Shown here: positions 29,864 through 39,116 of the stretch, piece by piece
Layout: every line of letters starts with the position of its first letter
Numbering within the stretch: position 1 is the first letter of the stretch
NCBI RefSeq assembly: GCF_001571145.1
Contig: NZ_BCTF01000016.1
Span: forward strand, 1 to 64,000
Reading direction: 5' to 3'
Origin: Hydrogenophaga flava NBRC 102514
GTDB lineage: Bacteria; Pseudomonadota; Gammaproteobacteria; Burkholderiales; Burkholderiaceae_C
Length of the DNA stretch: 64,000 bases
Translations under genes and position numbers: made by a program
Notes under the pieces: model-generated
Told to the model about the DNA's origin: nothing
Database searches by the model: none
Seen by the model: only the letters and a program-made list of their open reading frames with translations

Positions 29864-30523
29864 TCAGCCCGGCTGGCCGCGGCGCTCGCGGGCGCGTGCC
29901 AGCGCGGCCTCGATCACGGCCCGCTTCTTGTCGAGCACCACCGGATCGGTGTGCTGCGAGTGCGCCGCCAAGTCGGCCAGCTTCATGCGGGCCTTGGCTT
30001 CCAGGCGCGCCTCGTGCTCCGACTTTTCCCGCACCAGCCGCACCGAGCGCCGGGTGTAGCGCTCGCGGGCCTGTTCCGCCTGGGCAGGGGTCCAGGCGTC
30101 CCATCCGGTGCGCTCGCCGCTGACCACTTCCAGCGAGATGCAGTCGACCGGGCAGACCGGGATGCAGAGTTCGCAACCCGTGCAGTAGGGCTCGATCACG
30201 GTGTGCATGCGCTTGTTGCTGCCGATGATGGCGTCGGTCGGGCAGGCCTTGATGCACAGGGTGCAGCCGATGCACCAGTTCTCGTCGATCACCGCCAGGG
30301 TGAGCGGCCCTTCAATTCCGTTGGCCGGGTTCAGTGATGTGGCCTCGCGGCCGGTGATGGCTGCGAGGCGTTCGACGCCCTCGCGGCCGCCCGGGGGGCA
30401 CTGGTTGATGCCCGCATCACCCGCCGCGACGGCCTGCGCGTAGCTAGCGCAATCGGGGTAGCCGCAGCGGGTGCACTGCGTCTGGGGCAGTGCGGCATCG
30501 ATGCGCCGGGCCAGTTCGTTCAT
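29864..30523 (-). CDS. RnfB/RsxB-like ferredoxin (electron transport complex subunit B type)
   Basis: This is a 219-aa iron-sulfur protein. An N-terminal Fe-S cluster domain (CTRCGYPDCASYAQ, with a fourth Cys in NQCPPGG) is followed by two [4Fe-4S] motifs, CIGCTLCIKACP and CTGCELCIPVCP. The C-terminal 80 residues are a charged helix. The N-terminal membrane anchor of true RnfB is absent, and none of rnfA, C, D, E or G is near, so it is a soluble stand-alone homologue, as is usual in betaproteobacteria. The start at 30523 removes a spurious upstream extension. It may be downstream of phaZ in one transcript. Confidence 0.88.
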   Translation of the reverse strand: MNELARRIDAALPQTQCTRCGYPDCASYAQAVAAGDAGINQCPPGGREGVERLAAITGREATSLNPANGIEGPLTLAVIDENWCIGCTLCIKACPTDAIIGSNKRMHTVIEPYCTGCELCIPVCPVDCISLEVVSGERTGWDAWTPAQAEQARERYTRRSVRLVREKSEHEARLEAKARMKLADLAAHSQHTDPVVLDKKRAVIEAALARARERRGQPG

Positions 30524-30537
30524 GGGGCGCGAGTGTA

Positions 30538-30560
30538 CCCGGGGGCATCCAGGCCCCGGG
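30538..30560 (-). terminator. GC-rich hairpin after phaZ
   Basis: A 7-bp stem CCCGGGG/CCCCGGG with a 9-nt loop lies between the phaZ stop and the RnfB-like start. There is no T run, so it may slow rather than stop transcription. Confidence 0.35.
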
Positions 30561-30566
30561 GTGCTG

Positions 30567-31997
30567 TCAGGCGGTCTTGCGCGCTGCCTTCTTGGCCGCC
30601 GGACGCTTGGCGGCGGGTGCCACGACAACCGGGGCGGGAGCGGCCTTTTTCGCCCGCACAGTTTTGGCGGTGGCGGTCTTCGCAGGGCTGGTGACCGGCA
30701 CTTGGCTGGTCTTGACCACGTCGGTGGCCTTGGCCGGCTGGTGGGCCAGGATGAAGCTCTTGACCACCGGGTAGACCATCTCGCGCCAGCGGCGGCCGCT
30801 GAAGATGCCGTAGTGACCCGCACCCTTGGCTTCGTAGTGCATCTGGTGCGTCTTGGGAATGCCGGTGCACAGGTCGTGGGCGGCGGCAGTCTGGCCCGAA
30901 CCGGAGATGTCGTCCAGCTCGCCCTCGACGGTCAGCAGCCCGGAGGTCGTGATGTCCTGAGGCTTCACGCGTTCGGTCCTGCCGCTCGTGCCCTTCACAT
31001 CCCAGGTGCCATTGACCAGCTTGAATTCCTGGAACACCGTGTTGATGGTTTCCAGGTAGTAGTCGGCGTCCATGTCGAGCACGGCGTTGTACTCGTCGTA
31101 GAACTTGCGGTGGGCCTCGGCGCTTTCGTTGTCGCCCTTGATCAGGTCGCGGAAGTAGTCGTAGTGGCTGCTGGCGTGGCGGTCGGGGTTCATGGCCACA
31201 AAGCCGGTGTGCTGCAGGAAGCCCGGGTACACACGGCGGCCGGCGCCCGGAAACTTGTCGGGCACCCGGTAGATGACGTTGTTCTCGAACCAGCTGTGGC
31301 TGCGCTGGGTGGCCAGGTTGTTCACCGCGGTGGGCGACTTGGTGGCGTCGATCGGTCCGCCCATCATGGTCATCGACAGCGGCGTGGTCTCGCCGCGCGA
31401 GGCCATCAGCGACACGGCGGCCAGCACCGGGACGGTGGGCTGGCACACGCTCATCACGTGGCAATTGCCATAGTTCTTCTGCAGGTAGCGGATGAACTCC
31501 TGCACGTAGTTGACGTAGTCGTCCAGGTGGAACTCACCTTCCGACAGCGGCACCAGGCGAGCGTTCTTCCAGTCGGTGATGTAGACCTTGTGGTCCTTGA
31601 GCATGGTCTTGACCGTGTCGCGCAGCAGCGTGGCGTAGTGGCCCGAGAGCGGCGCCACGATCAGCACCACCGGCTGTCCCTTGAGTTTGGCCAGGGTGTC
31701 GGTGTCGTCCGAGAAGCGCTTGAAGCGGCGCAGCTCGCAGAAGGGCTTGTCGATTTCCACACGCTCGTAGATGGCAACCTCGACACCGTCCACATTCACC
31801 GTCGGAATGCCGAAGGTGGGCTTCTCATAGTCCTTTCCCAGCCGGTGCAGCAGGTCGTAGCCCGCAGAGATCCGTTGTGCCATCGGCAGCTGGCCAAGGG
31901 GAGACAGCGGGTTGTTGAACAGCTTCGCGGTCACTTCGGCCAGGTCGGCGAAGGGTTCCATGATCGAGCGCTGGGTTTCGTAGATCTGGTAGAGCAT
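30567..31997 (-). CDS. phaZ: Intracellular PHB depolymerase
   Basis: This 476-aa enzyme of the PhaZa1 type mobilises stored PHB granules. There is no signal peptide, and the alpha/beta-hydrolase core has the atypical cysteine nucleophile in VMSVCQPTVPVLAA (about residue 180). The conserved Asp is in TVEGELDDISG and the His in GAGHYGIFSG. The last 45 residues are rich in Ala, Lys and Arg (AAKRPAAKKAARKT), like histone H1 or PhaM tails. The start at 31997 gives the family start LYQIYETQRS. A near-perfect palindrome with a TTGCA-n-TGCAA core lies 14 bases upstream, probably a PhaR site. Confidence 0.93.
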   Translation of the reverse strand: MLYQIYETQRSIMEPFADLAEVTAKLFNNPLSPLGQLPMAQRISAGYDLLHRLGKDYEKPTFGIPTVNVDGVEVAIYERVEIDKPFCELRRFKRFSDDTDTLAKLKGQPVVLIVAPLSGHYATLLRDTVKTMLKDHKVYITDWKNARLVPLSEGEFHLDDYVNYVQEFIRYLQKNYGNCHVMSVCQPTVPVLAAVSLMASRGETTPLSMTMMGGPIDATKSPTAVNNLATQRSHSWFENNVIYRVPDKFPGAGRRVYPGFLQHTGFVAMNPDRHASSHYDYFRDLIKGDNESAEAHRKFYDEYNAVLDMDADYYLETINTVFQEFKLVNGTWDVKGTSGRTERVKPQDITTSGLLTVEGELDDISGSGQTAAAHDLCTGIPKTHQMHYEAKGAGHYGIFSGRRWREMVYPVVKSFILAHQPAKATDVVKTSQVPVTSPAKTATAKTVRAKKAAPAPVVVAPAAKRPAAKKAARKTA

Positions 31998-32010
31998 GGC
32001 TGTTGAAAAG

Positions 32011-32033
32011 GTTATGTTGCAGTGCAATATAAC
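32011..32033. promoter_or_regulatory. PhaR-like operator in the phaZ promoter
   Basis: A 23-bp palindrome has arms GTTATnTTGCA and TGCAAnATAAC around a single central base, with only one arm position mismatched. It lies 14 bases before the phaZ start. PHB-responsive regulator PhaR is known to bind TGCA-rich repeats in phasin and pha promoters, so control by granule status is a reasonable inference. phaR itself is not in the window. Confidence 0.55.
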
Positions 32034-32166
32034 AGCAGGCCTCCCCTGTCCAGAGGGGAAAAACACCTAATTTGCAGCCTAGGATTGTCACCTTGGCGAA
32101 ACGAATCAGCCGCCGGGAAAGCGTGGTTTTGCACTGCCAGATCCGGCAAACAGTGCGATTGGGCAC

Positions 32167-32193
32167 AAAAAAGCCGCTCGGTGAGCGGCTTTT
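32167..32193 (-). terminator. Intrinsic terminator after the aromatic aminotransferase gene
   Basis: An 11-bp stem AAAAGCCGCTC/GAGCGGCTTTT has a 3-nt loop. On the minus strand six T's follow. It separates the aminotransferase gene from phaZ. Confidence 0.9.
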
Positions 32194-32214
32194 GGCGGGC
32201 TGGCGTGAGAAAAA

Positions 32215-33411
32215 TCAAACCACCTTGGCAATCGACTGACAGACGTAGTCGATGTTCTTGCTGTTCAGGGCGGCGACGCACATGCGGCCGGTATCCGTTC
32301 CATACACCCCGAACTCGTTGCGCAGGCGCACCATCTGGTCCTTGGACAGGCCGGAGTAGCTGAACATGCCGATCTGGGTGGTGATGAAGCCCATGTCCTG
32401 CTTCACGCCGGCGGCCTTCAGGCCGTCCACCAGCTTCTGGCGCATCTCCTTGATGCGCACGCGCATTTCACCCAGCTCCTTTTCCCACAGGGCGCGCAAC
32501 TCGGGGTTGTTCAGCACCGCGGCCACCACAGCGCCACCGTGCGTGGGCGGGTTGGAGTAGTTGGTACGGATGACGATCTTGAGCTGAGACAGCACGCGCG
32601 CGGCCTCGTCCTTGTCCGAGGCCACCACCGACAAGGCGCCGACGCGCTCGCCGTACAGGCTGAAGCTCTTGGAGAACGAGGTGGACACGAAGATGTTCAG
32701 GCCGGCGGCCACGAACTTGGCGATTACGGCGCCGTCTTCGGCGATGCCGTGGCCGAAGCCCTGGTAGGCCATGTCCAGGAAAGCGGTCAGGTTGCGGGCC
32801 TTGACAGCGGCGATCACCTGGTCCCACTGGGCGGCGGTGATGTCGTAGCCGGTGGGGTTGTGGCAGCAGGCGTGCAGCACGACGACGGTGCCGGGGGCGG
32901 CGGCGTTCAGGTCGGCCAGCATGCCCTCGAAGTTCACCGAGCGGGTGGCGGCGTCGTAGTAGCGGTAGCTGCCCACCTCGAAACCGGCGTTCTGGAAGAT
33001 GGCGCGGTGGTTTTCCCAGCTCGGGTCGGAAATCAGCACCTTGGCGTCCGGGCTGACCTTCTTCAGGAAGTCGGCGCCGATCTTCAGGCCGCCGGTGCCG
33101 CCGATGGCCTGCACGGTGGAAACTCGGCCGGACTTCACGACATCGGATTCGGCGCCGAACACCAGGGCCTTGACGGCGTTGTCGTAGGCGACGATGCCGT
33201 CGATGGGCAGGTAGCCGCGTGCGGAGGGCTTGTCCATCATCGCCTTCTCCGCGGCCTGCACGCACTGCAGCAGCGGCAGCTTGCCGTTGTCGTCGAAGTA
33301 CACGCCCACGCCCAGGTTGACCTTGCTGGGGTTGGTGTCGGCAGCGAATTGTTCGTTCAGACCCAGGATGGGGTCGCGGGGGGCCATTTCGACGGCGGAA
33401 AACAGGGACAT
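32215..33411 (-). CDS. tyrB: Aromatic/aspartate aminotransferase (class I PLP enzyme)
   Basis: This 398-aa cytosolic aminotransferase exchanges amino groups between aspartate or aromatic amino acids and 2-oxoglutarate. Family Ialpha marks are [16 protein letters not shown] at the N-terminus, [11 protein letters not shown], and the Schiff-base lysine in [18 protein letters not shown] (about residue 250). The C-terminal arginine contacting the carboxylate lies near [11 protein letters not shown]. Both AspC and TyrB activities occur in this family; the symbol follows usual Burkholderiales naming. It is divergent from uvrB across 105 bases and isolated by a terminator. Confidence 0.9.
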   Translation of the reverse strand: MSLFSAVEMAPRDPILGLNEQFAADTNPSKVNLGVGVYFDDNGKLPLLQCVQAAEKAMMDKPSARGYLPIDGIVAYDNAVKALVFGAESDVVKSGRVSTVQAIGGTGGLKIGADFLKKVSPDAKVLISDPSWENHRAIFQNAGFEVGSYRYYDAATRSVNFEGMLADLNAAAPGTVVVLHACCHNPTGYDITAAQWDQVIAAVKARNLTAFLDMAYQGFGHGIAEDGAVIAKFVAAGLNIFVSTSFSKSFSLYGERVGALSVVASDKDEAARVLSQLKIVIRTNYSNPPTHGGAVVAAVLNNPELRALWEKELGEMRVRIKEMRQKLVDGLKAAGVKQDMGFITTQIGMFSYSGLSKDQMVRLRNEFGVYGTDTGRMCVAALNSKNIDYVCQSIAKVV

Positions 33412-33516
33412 GAAAATCCTTGGAAGGTTGTCAGTAGCGAAGAGTCCGGGCGTGGTGTAGTGTGCCGGGTTCGGCCAATTTTAACGGCCGCTCCCCACCA
33501 CTCGTTGACTGCGCCC

Positions 33517-35604
33517 ATGCCGGATCTCTCTGAAGTCATCACGGAAAAGCAAGACGGCACCTTCGTCCGCTTCCCCGATTCCCCGTTCGAGCTGTTCCAG
33601 CCATACCCGCCGGCCGGTGACCAGCCCACGGCGATCGCCGGACTGGTCGAAGGCATAGAAGACGGGGAGGTGTTCCAGACTTTGCTCGGCGTGACCGGTT
33701 CGGGCAAAACCTTCACCATGGCCAACGTGATCGCCCGCATCGGGCGGCCGGCCATCGTGTTCGCGCCCAACAAGACCCTGGCGGCGCAGCTGTACAGCGA
33801 GTTCCGCGAGTTCTTTCCCAAGAACGCTGTGGAGTACTTCGTCAGCTACTACGACTACTACCAGCCTGAAGCCTACGTGCCGCAGCGCGACCTGTTCATC
33901 GAGAAGGACAGCGCGATCAACGAGCACATCGAGCAGATGCGGCTGTCGTGTACCAAGAGCATCCTGGAGCGGCGCGACGTGGTGATCGTGGCCACCGTCT
34001 CGGCCATCTACGGCATCGGCAAGCCCGAGAGCTACCACCAGATGGTGATGACCTTGCGCGTGGGCGACAAGGCCGGCCAGCGCGACCTGATCGCGCAGCT
34101 GGTGCGCATGCAGTACAGCCGCAACGAGCAGGATTTCAGTCGCGGCAAGTTCCGCGTGCGCGGCGACACCATCGACGTGTTCCCGGCCGAACACAGCGAG
34201 ATGGCGATCCGCATCGAACTGTTCGACGACGAGGTCGAAAGCCTGCAGCTGTTCGACCCGCTGACCGGCAAGGTGCGGCAGAAGATCCCGCGTTTCACCG
34301 TCTACCCCAGCAGCCACTACGTGACCCCACGCGAGCAGGTGCTCAGCGCGGTGGAAGCCATCAAGGAAGAGTTGCGCGAGCGACTGGCGCAACTGGTGGG
34401 CATGGGCAAGCTGGTGGAAGCCCAACGGCTGGAGCAGCGCACCCGGTTTGACCTGGAAATGCTCAGCGAGGTCGGCCACTGCAAAGGCATCGAGAACTAC
34501 TCGCGCCACCTGGCCGGCAGCGCGCCGGGCGACCCGCCGGCCACGCTGACCGACTATCTGCCGCGCGACGCCATCATGTTCCTGGACGAGAGCCATCAAA
34601 TGATCGGCCAGCTCAACGCCATGTACAACGGCGACCGGGTGCGCAAGACCACACTGGTGGAGTATGGGTTTCGCCTGCCCAGCGCGCTGGACAACCGGCC
34701 GCTGAAGTTTGAGGAGTTCGAGCAGCGCATGCGCCAGTGCATCTTCGTCTCGGCCACGCCGGCCGATTACGAGAAGACCCATTCGGGCAACGTGATCGAG
34801 CAGGTGGTGCGCCCGACCGGCCTGGTGGACCCACTCGTCGAGGTGCGGCCCGCCACCCACCAGGTGGACGACGTGCTCCAGGAGATTCGAATCCGCGTCG
34901 AGGCGGGCGAGCGGGTTCTCATCACCACACTGACCAAGCGCATGGCCGAGCAGCTCACCGACTACCTGACCGAGAACGGTGTCAAGGTGCGCTACCTGCA
35001 CAGCGATGTGGACACGGTCGAGCGGGTCGAGATCATCCGCGACCTGCGCCTTGGCGCTTTCGATGTGCTGGTGGGCATCAACCTGCTGCGCGAGGGATTG
35101 GACATTCCCGAGGTGTCGCTGGTGGCCATTCTGGACGCCGACAAGGAAGGCTTCCTGCGCGCCGAGCGCAGCCTGATCCAGACCATCGGCCGCGCAGCGC
35201 GCAACCTCAACGGCAAGGCCATCCTGTACGCCGACCGCATCACCGACTCCATGAAGCGGGCGATGGATGAAACCGAGCGGCGGCGCGCCAAGCAGATCGC
35301 GTTCAACGAAGCGAATGGCATCACGCCCAAGGGCGTGGTCAAGCGCATCAAGGACCTGATCGACGGCGTCTACAGCGAGAAGGCGGGACGGGAAGCAGAT
35401 CGCTTGGCGGCGGCCAGCGCCCTGCATGCCGACCTGGAGGCGCTGGATGAAAAGGACGCTGCGCGGGAGATCAAGCGACTGGAAAAGCAGATGCTGGAGC
35501 ACGCGCGCAACCTGGAGTTCGAGAAGGCGGCGTCTGTGCGAGACCAGCTGACCCGCCTCAAGGAGCGCCTGTTCGGCGCCGGCGGCCAGGACAAGGTGGC
35601 CTGA
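33517..35604 (+). CDS. uvrB: UvrABC excision nuclease subunit B
   Basis: This 695-aa helicase-like core of nucleotide excision repair loads on damage with UvrA and recruits UvrC. Helicase motif I GVTGSGKT lies near residue 60. The damage-probing beta-hairpin is in [19 protein letters not shown], with the DEAH-like LDESHQ and motif [11 protein letters not shown]. The C-terminal UVR coiled coil ([28 protein letters not shown]) binds UvrC. The ATG at 33517 gives the family start; the longer reading frame runs back over the aminotransferase gene in antisense. No SOS box was found in the 105-base upstream gap. Confidence 0.97.
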   Translation: MPDLSEVITEKQDGTFVRFPDSPFELFQPYPPAGDQPTAIAGLVEGIEDGEVFQTLLGVTGSGKTFTMANVIARIGRPAIVFAPNKTLAAQLYSEFREFFPKNAVEYFVSYYDYYQPEAYVPQRDLFIEKDSAINEHIEQMRLSCTKSILERRDVVIVATVSAIYGIGKPESYHQMVMTLRVGDKAGQRDLIAQLVRMQYSRNEQDFSRGKFRVRGDTIDVFPAEHSEMAIRIELFDDEVESLQLFDPLTGKVRQKIPRFTVYPSSHYVTPREQVLSAVEAIKEELRERLAQLVGMGKLVEAQRLEQRTRFDLEMLSEVGHCKGIENYSRHLAGSAPGDPPATLTDYLPRDAIMFLDESHQMIGQLNAMYNGDRVRKTTLVEYGFRLPSALDNRPLKFEEFEQRMRQCIFVSATPADYEKTHSGNVIEQVVRPTGLVDPLVEVRPATHQVDDVLQEIRIRVEAGERVLITTLTKRMAEQLTDYLTENGVKVRYLHSDVDTVERVEIIRDLRLGAFDVLVGINLLREGLDIPEVSLVAILDADKEGFLRAERSLIQTIGRAARNLNGKAILYADRITDSMKRAMDETERRRAKQIAFNEANGITPKGVVKRIKDLIDGVYSEKAGREADRLAAASALHADLEALDEKDAAREIKRLEKQMLEHARNLEFEKAASVRDQLTRLKERLFGAGGQDKVA

Positions 35605-35697
35605 GCAGGTGCCGCACAATACCGGCCGGAGCGCCGCGAAGGAGGCGGCATTCTGGTGCCGGGGCGTGGTGCTCGCCACAACATCTTTCGTTGACGC

Positions 35698-36393
35698 ATG
35701 AATACCGCACCGCGAGCGTCGCAGCAGCCCGCACAGACGGACGAGCAGACGCGCATCTACCTGATCGAAGACGATCCCGCCATACAGCAGTTCGTTCGGC
35801 AGGCCCTGTTGTCCCGGCCCCAGTGGCAACTGGTTGGCGTGTCGGTGAGCCGGCGCCATGCGCTGGAACACGCGCTGCATGCGAATGCCAATGTGTTTCT
35901 GGTCGACCTCGGTCTGCCCGACGGCCGGGGGGAGGACCTGCTGCACTGGCTCGCCGTCGAACATCCGGACGCCGAACTGCTGGTGTTCACCGTGTTTGGC
36001 GATGAGTCCCGCCTCGTGGCCGCGCTGCAGGCCGGCGCGACCGGCTATGTGCTCAAGGGATGCACGCCCGAGGAGCTGGTCACCGCCATCGAACAGATCC
36101 GGGCCGGCGGAGCGCCGATCTCGCCTCTGCTGGCCCGCATGCTGTTGCGGCAGTTCCGCTGGGTGCAGGACGCGCCGTCCGCGGTCCAGGAGCTGCAGGA
36201 AGTCCTGCTCTCGGACCGGGAGACCGAGGTGCTCCGGCTGGTTGCACAGGGCTATGTCAACAAGGAAATCGCCCAGCGGCTGTTCATATCGCCCGCCACG
36301 GTGGGCTCGCACATCAAGAACCTCTACCGCAAGCTGGCCGTTCACAGCCGGGTCCAGGTGGTGCGCGCGGCGCAGGAGCGGGGCCTGCTGTGA
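35698..36393 (+). CDS. LuxR/NarL-type response regulator
   Basis: This is a 231-aa two-component regulator. The receiver domain (about 18-135) has acidic pocket IEDD, phospho-acceptor Asp in VFLVDLGLPDGRG (about residue 70), and the conserved Thr and Lys (FTVFG and VLKG). The DNA-binding LuxR helix-turn-helix is at about 165-228: LLSDRETEVLRLVAQGYVNKEIAQRLFISPATVGSHIKNLYRKL. Its stop overlaps the GTG start of the histidine kinase gene (GTGA), so the pair is one system. The target genes cannot be told from the sequence. Confidence 0.94.
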   Translation: MNTAPRASQQPAQTDEQTRIYLIEDDPAIQQFVRQALLSRPQWQLVGVSVSRRHALEHALHANANVFLVDLGLPDGRGEDLLHWLAVEHPDAELLVFTVFGDESRLVAALQAGATGYVLKGCTPEELVTAIEQIRAGGAPISPLLARMLLRQFRWVQDAPSAVQELQEVLLSDRETEVLRLVAQGYVNKEIAQRLFISPATVGSHIKNLYRKLAVHSRVQVVRAAQERGLL

Positions 36394-38300
36394 GCTGGGC
36401 GGGCGCCCTGACCCGGTGGCTGCTCGCGACGCCGGCCTACTGGTGGGCGGGGATGCTGCTGGCGGTGGGCATTGCCGGTCTGGCCTGGGTGTCGCGCACC
36501 ACCCCGGTGGAGGGCGCCCAGGTGGTCCGGCAGGCCCAGGTGGCGCACCAGCAGGCGGGCGTGTTGCGGGTGTCCGATGTGGCGCTGCCCCACGTGTGGG
36601 ACAACCAGTCGCCCCGCTGGGAAGGCGAAGCGCGGTACCGGTTGACGTGGCCAGCGGGTCTGTCCTACAGCGGTGATGACCAGGCTCCGCTGGCCATGCT
36701 GCTGCCTCGGGTCGGGGCCCGGTACCGGGTCTGGCTCAACGGGCAGGAGGTGGCCGACCGCTTCTGGTCGTACGAGGGCTTTGTGGACACCTCCCTCGTG
36801 CCGCAGATCGTGCATCTGCCGCGCGCCTGGCTGGCAGCCGAACCAGCCGACAACCGCATCGAGATTGAGGTCCGCGGTCAGCCGCTGCGCAAGAGCGGGC
36901 TGTCGCAGGTGCAGATCGGCTTGGCCGATGCGCTGGTCCAGCGCCACGCCGACCTGATGTGGTGGCAGGTGTACGTGACCTGGATGGTGGCCGCGGTGTC
37001 GCTGATGCTCGGCCTGATGGCGCTGCTCCTGTGGCTGAACACCCGCGAGCGGCTGTTTGGCCTGCTGGCTGCGGCCGCCTTCGCCTGGGCGGTCCGGCTG
37101 GGGCTGACGCCGCTGGAAACGCCGCCGATGTCCTTCGAGGTCTGGTACTACCTGCAGAAGCTTTCGTTCACCGCCTACTGCGGGTTTCTGTACCTCTTCA
37201 TGTGGGACCTGTTCGACTACCGGCAGGGCCTGATCCGCAGCTTTGTCCATGGGCTGTTGTGGCTTGGCCCGTTCTGGCTGGCGGTCACGGTGTACTTCGA
37301 CAGCTACACCATGTACTGGATCTGGATGGCGGTGATCACACTGACCTCGGCAGTGGCGTTGGTGAAACTGTTCCACCGGGCGCGCTGGGGGCTGGACGCC
37401 AACCAGCGGCTCACCATCGTGTTCGGCGCCGCGACCATGGCCACCGGCGTGCGCGACTTTGCCGTGGTGAACATGGGCTTTCCTGGCGACGCCGACATCC
37501 GCTGGATGACGGTCGGATCTCTGATGCTGATGTACGCCCTGGGCTGGGTGCTGGTGCGCCGGGTGTCGGCGGCCATGGAACAGGTCCGGCTGCTCAACAC
37601 CGAACTCTCGCGCAAGGTGAGTGAGCGCGAGGTGGAGTTGCAGCGGCTGTTCGAGCGCCTGCGCCAGGTGGAGAGCCAGCGAGTGCTGGAGGCCGAGCGC
37701 CGCCGGCTCACACGCGACATGCACGATGGCCTGGGAAGCCAATTGGTGCAGGCGCTCAACGTGGTTCGTGGCAGCGGGGCCCAGGTCGATACCTCGGCGA
37801 TGGTCGCCATGCTCCACCATGCGCTGGAGGACCTACGCATGACCCTGGACTCCCTCGAACCCATGGATGGCGACCTGCCCACCATCCTGGGCACCCTGCG
37901 CCAGCGCATCGCGCCGGCGATGCAGGCGGCCGGGGTGGAGCTGGTCTGGCAGGTGCAGGAGGTGCCACCGGTTCCAGGGCTGGAGGCCCGGGGGGTGCTG
38001 CATGTGTTCCGTTGTCTGCAGGAGGTGTTTGCGAACGTGCTCAAGCACGCGCGGGCGCAGCGGGTCACCGTGAGCACCCGGCACGTGGGCGAACAGGTCG
38101 AGCTGTGTGTGGCCGATGACGGCGTCGGCTTGCGCACCCCCGATGAGGGCATCTCGTGCGGCGGTGGGCGGGGGATGGGCAACATCCGGCTGCGAGCGGC
38201 CGAACTTGGTGTGGGGGTGGTGTTCGAGGACGCGGGGCCTGGCACACGTGTGCGCTTCCTGTTTCCTCTGCAGCCCCACGACCCGGCGGGAAGCGGCTAA
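36390..38300 (+). CDS. Sensor histidine kinase, 7TM-DISM-like with HisKA_3
   Basis: This is a 636-aa membrane kinase. A first membrane helix is near residues 12-30, then a roughly 150-aa extracytoplasmic jelly-roll-like part (YRVWLNGQEVADRFWSYEGF, like 7TMR-DISM extracellular modules). Seven hydrophobic helices follow at about 190-400. A coiled coil leads to the dimerisation helix with phospho-acceptor His445 in RDMHDGLGSQ, and to an HATPase domain with DDGVGL and GRGMGNIRLRAAELG. HisKA_3 kinases pair with NarL-type regulators, as here. The GTG at 36390 overlaps the regulator stop. The signal is unknown; carbohydrate-like ligands are typical of DISM modules. Confidence 0.88.
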   Translation: MSWAGALTRWLLATPAYWWAGMLLAVGIAGLAWVSRTTPVEGAQVVRQAQVAHQQAGVLRVSDVALPHVWDNQSPRWEGEARYRLTWPAGLSYSGDDQAPLAMLLPRVGARYRVWLNGQEVADRFWSYEGFVDTSLVPQIVHLPRAWLAAEPADNRIEIEVRGQPLRKSGLSQVQIGLADALVQRHADLMWWQVYVTWMVAAVSLMLGLMALLLWLNTRERLFGLLAAAAFAWAVRLGLTPLETPPMSFEVWYYLQKLSFTAYCGFLYLFMWDLFDYRQGLIRSFVHGLLWLGPFWLAVTVYFDSYTMYWIWMAVITLTSAVALVKLFHRARWGLDANQRLTIVFGAATMATGVRDFAVVNMGFPGDADIRWMTVGSLMLMYALGWVLVRRVSAAMEQVRLLNTELSRKVSEREVELQRLFERLRQVESQRVLEAERRRLTRDMHDGLGSQLVQALNVVRGSGAQVDTSAMVAMLHHALEDLRMTLDSLEPMDGDLPTILGTLRQRIAPAMQAAGVELVWQVQEVPPVPGLEARGVLHVFRCLQEVFANVLKHARAQRVTVSTRHVGEQVELCVADDGVGLRTPDEGISCGGGRGMGNIRLRAAELGVGVVFEDAGPGTRVRFLFPLQPHDPAGSG

Positions 38301-38314
38301 CCCGAGAGAAACAC

Positions 38315-38342
38315 TTGGCTATTGGTGTATACTCGATAAAAA
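38315..38342 (+). promoter_or_regulatory. Promoter of the isc operon
   Basis: A -35 TTGGCT (38315-38320) and a -10 TAAAAA (38337-38342) are 16 bases apart, and the -10 lies inside the IscR box, so bound IscR would block it. Each hexamer is imperfect. Confidence 0.5.
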
Positions 38343-38353
38343 CAGTCGGATAC
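38329..38353 (+). promoter_or_regulatory. IscR type 1 binding site
   Basis: This 25-bp element matches the E. coli type 1 consensus (ATASYYGAC, 6-nt spacer, AGTCRRSTAT) at about 21 of 25 positions, with ATACTCGA on the left and AGTCGGATAC on the right. [2Fe-2S]-IscR bound here would repress its own operon when Fe-S supply is sufficient. Confidence 0.8.
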
Positions 38354-38474
38354 CAAGTTGACGTTGCAGCCACCACAGGTGGCTGGGGTGGGTGGAGAAG
38401 CGGTCGAGTGGGTGTCTCAGGACGTCCGCCCGGTTCTACAACGGCAGCCAAACCTCACGATTCAGGAGCACCCC

Positions 38475-39011
38475 ATGCGCCTCACGACCAAAGGCCGCTT
38501 CGCGGTCACCGCCATGATCGATCTGGCCCTGCGCCAGAACAACGGTCCCGTCACGCTGGCCGCCATCAGCCAGCGCCAGCAGATTTCGCTGTCCTATCTC
38601 GAGCAGCTGTTTGGCAAGCTGCGCCGACACGAGCTGGTGGAGTCCACCCGCGGTCCTGGCGGCGGCTACACGCTGGGCCGAAAGGCTGCAGAGATCACAG
38701 TCGCAGACATCATCGTGTCGGTGGACGAGCCCATTGACGCCACCCAGTGCGGCGGCAAGGAAAACTGCCTGGGCGAGGGCAACCGCTGCATGACGCACGA
38801 GCTGTGGGCGCAGCTGAACGCCAAGATGGTCGATTTCCTCGACTCGGTGTCGCTGCAATCGCTCGTGGACGAGCAGATCGCCAAGGGTGTCGTGGTGGAG
38901 AACGCCCCCATGATCAAGCGTGCGATCTCCAGCGCCCCGGTGGTCAAACCGATTCGCGTCAATGCGCCGAACTCGGTGTTCGCGCTTGGAGGCGCTGCAC
39001 TCTCCAAATGA
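38475..39011 (+). CDS. iscR: Fe-S cluster assembly transcriptional regulator
   Basis: This 178-aa Rrf2-family regulator starts with MRLTTKGRFAVTAMIDLAL and has a winged helix (SLSYLEQLFGKLRRHELVES, then RGPGGGY). The three cluster cysteines are at about 92, 98 and 104 in CGGKENCLGEGNRC, with the following His in MTHELW. It senses cellular Fe-S status. The start at 38475 has AGGAG eight bases upstream; a longer in-frame ORF from 38358 would run through the leader. It is first in iscR-iscS-iscU-iscA-hscB-hscA-fdx. Confidence 0.97.
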   Translation: MRLTTKGRFAVTAMIDLALRQNNGPVTLAAISQRQQISLSYLEQLFGKLRRHELVESTRGPGGGYTLGRKAAEITVADIIVSVDEPIDATQCGGKENCLGEGNRCMTHELWAQLNAKMVDFLDSVSLQSLVDEQIAKGVVVENAPMIKRAISSAPVVKPIRVNAPNSVFALGGAALSK

Positions 39012-39116
39012 CGGGCGAGGCTGGTGCTTGCACCGGCCGCGCCCTTGGCATGTCCGCCCACTCGGGGCAGGCATCCATCTGGTCCCACGATTCCAATCAC
39101 TGAAAAAACTGCCGCC

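Noticed and set aside
33481..36345. 954-codon minus-strand frame opposite uvrB and the response regulator
   Set aside because: It is an antisense artefact of codon bias. UvrB and the regulator on the other strand have all family motifs.
38358..38474. Longer iscR reading frame beginning at 38358
   Set aside because: It runs through the leader right behind the IscR box; the ATG at 38475 has the ribosome site and the conserved N-terminus.
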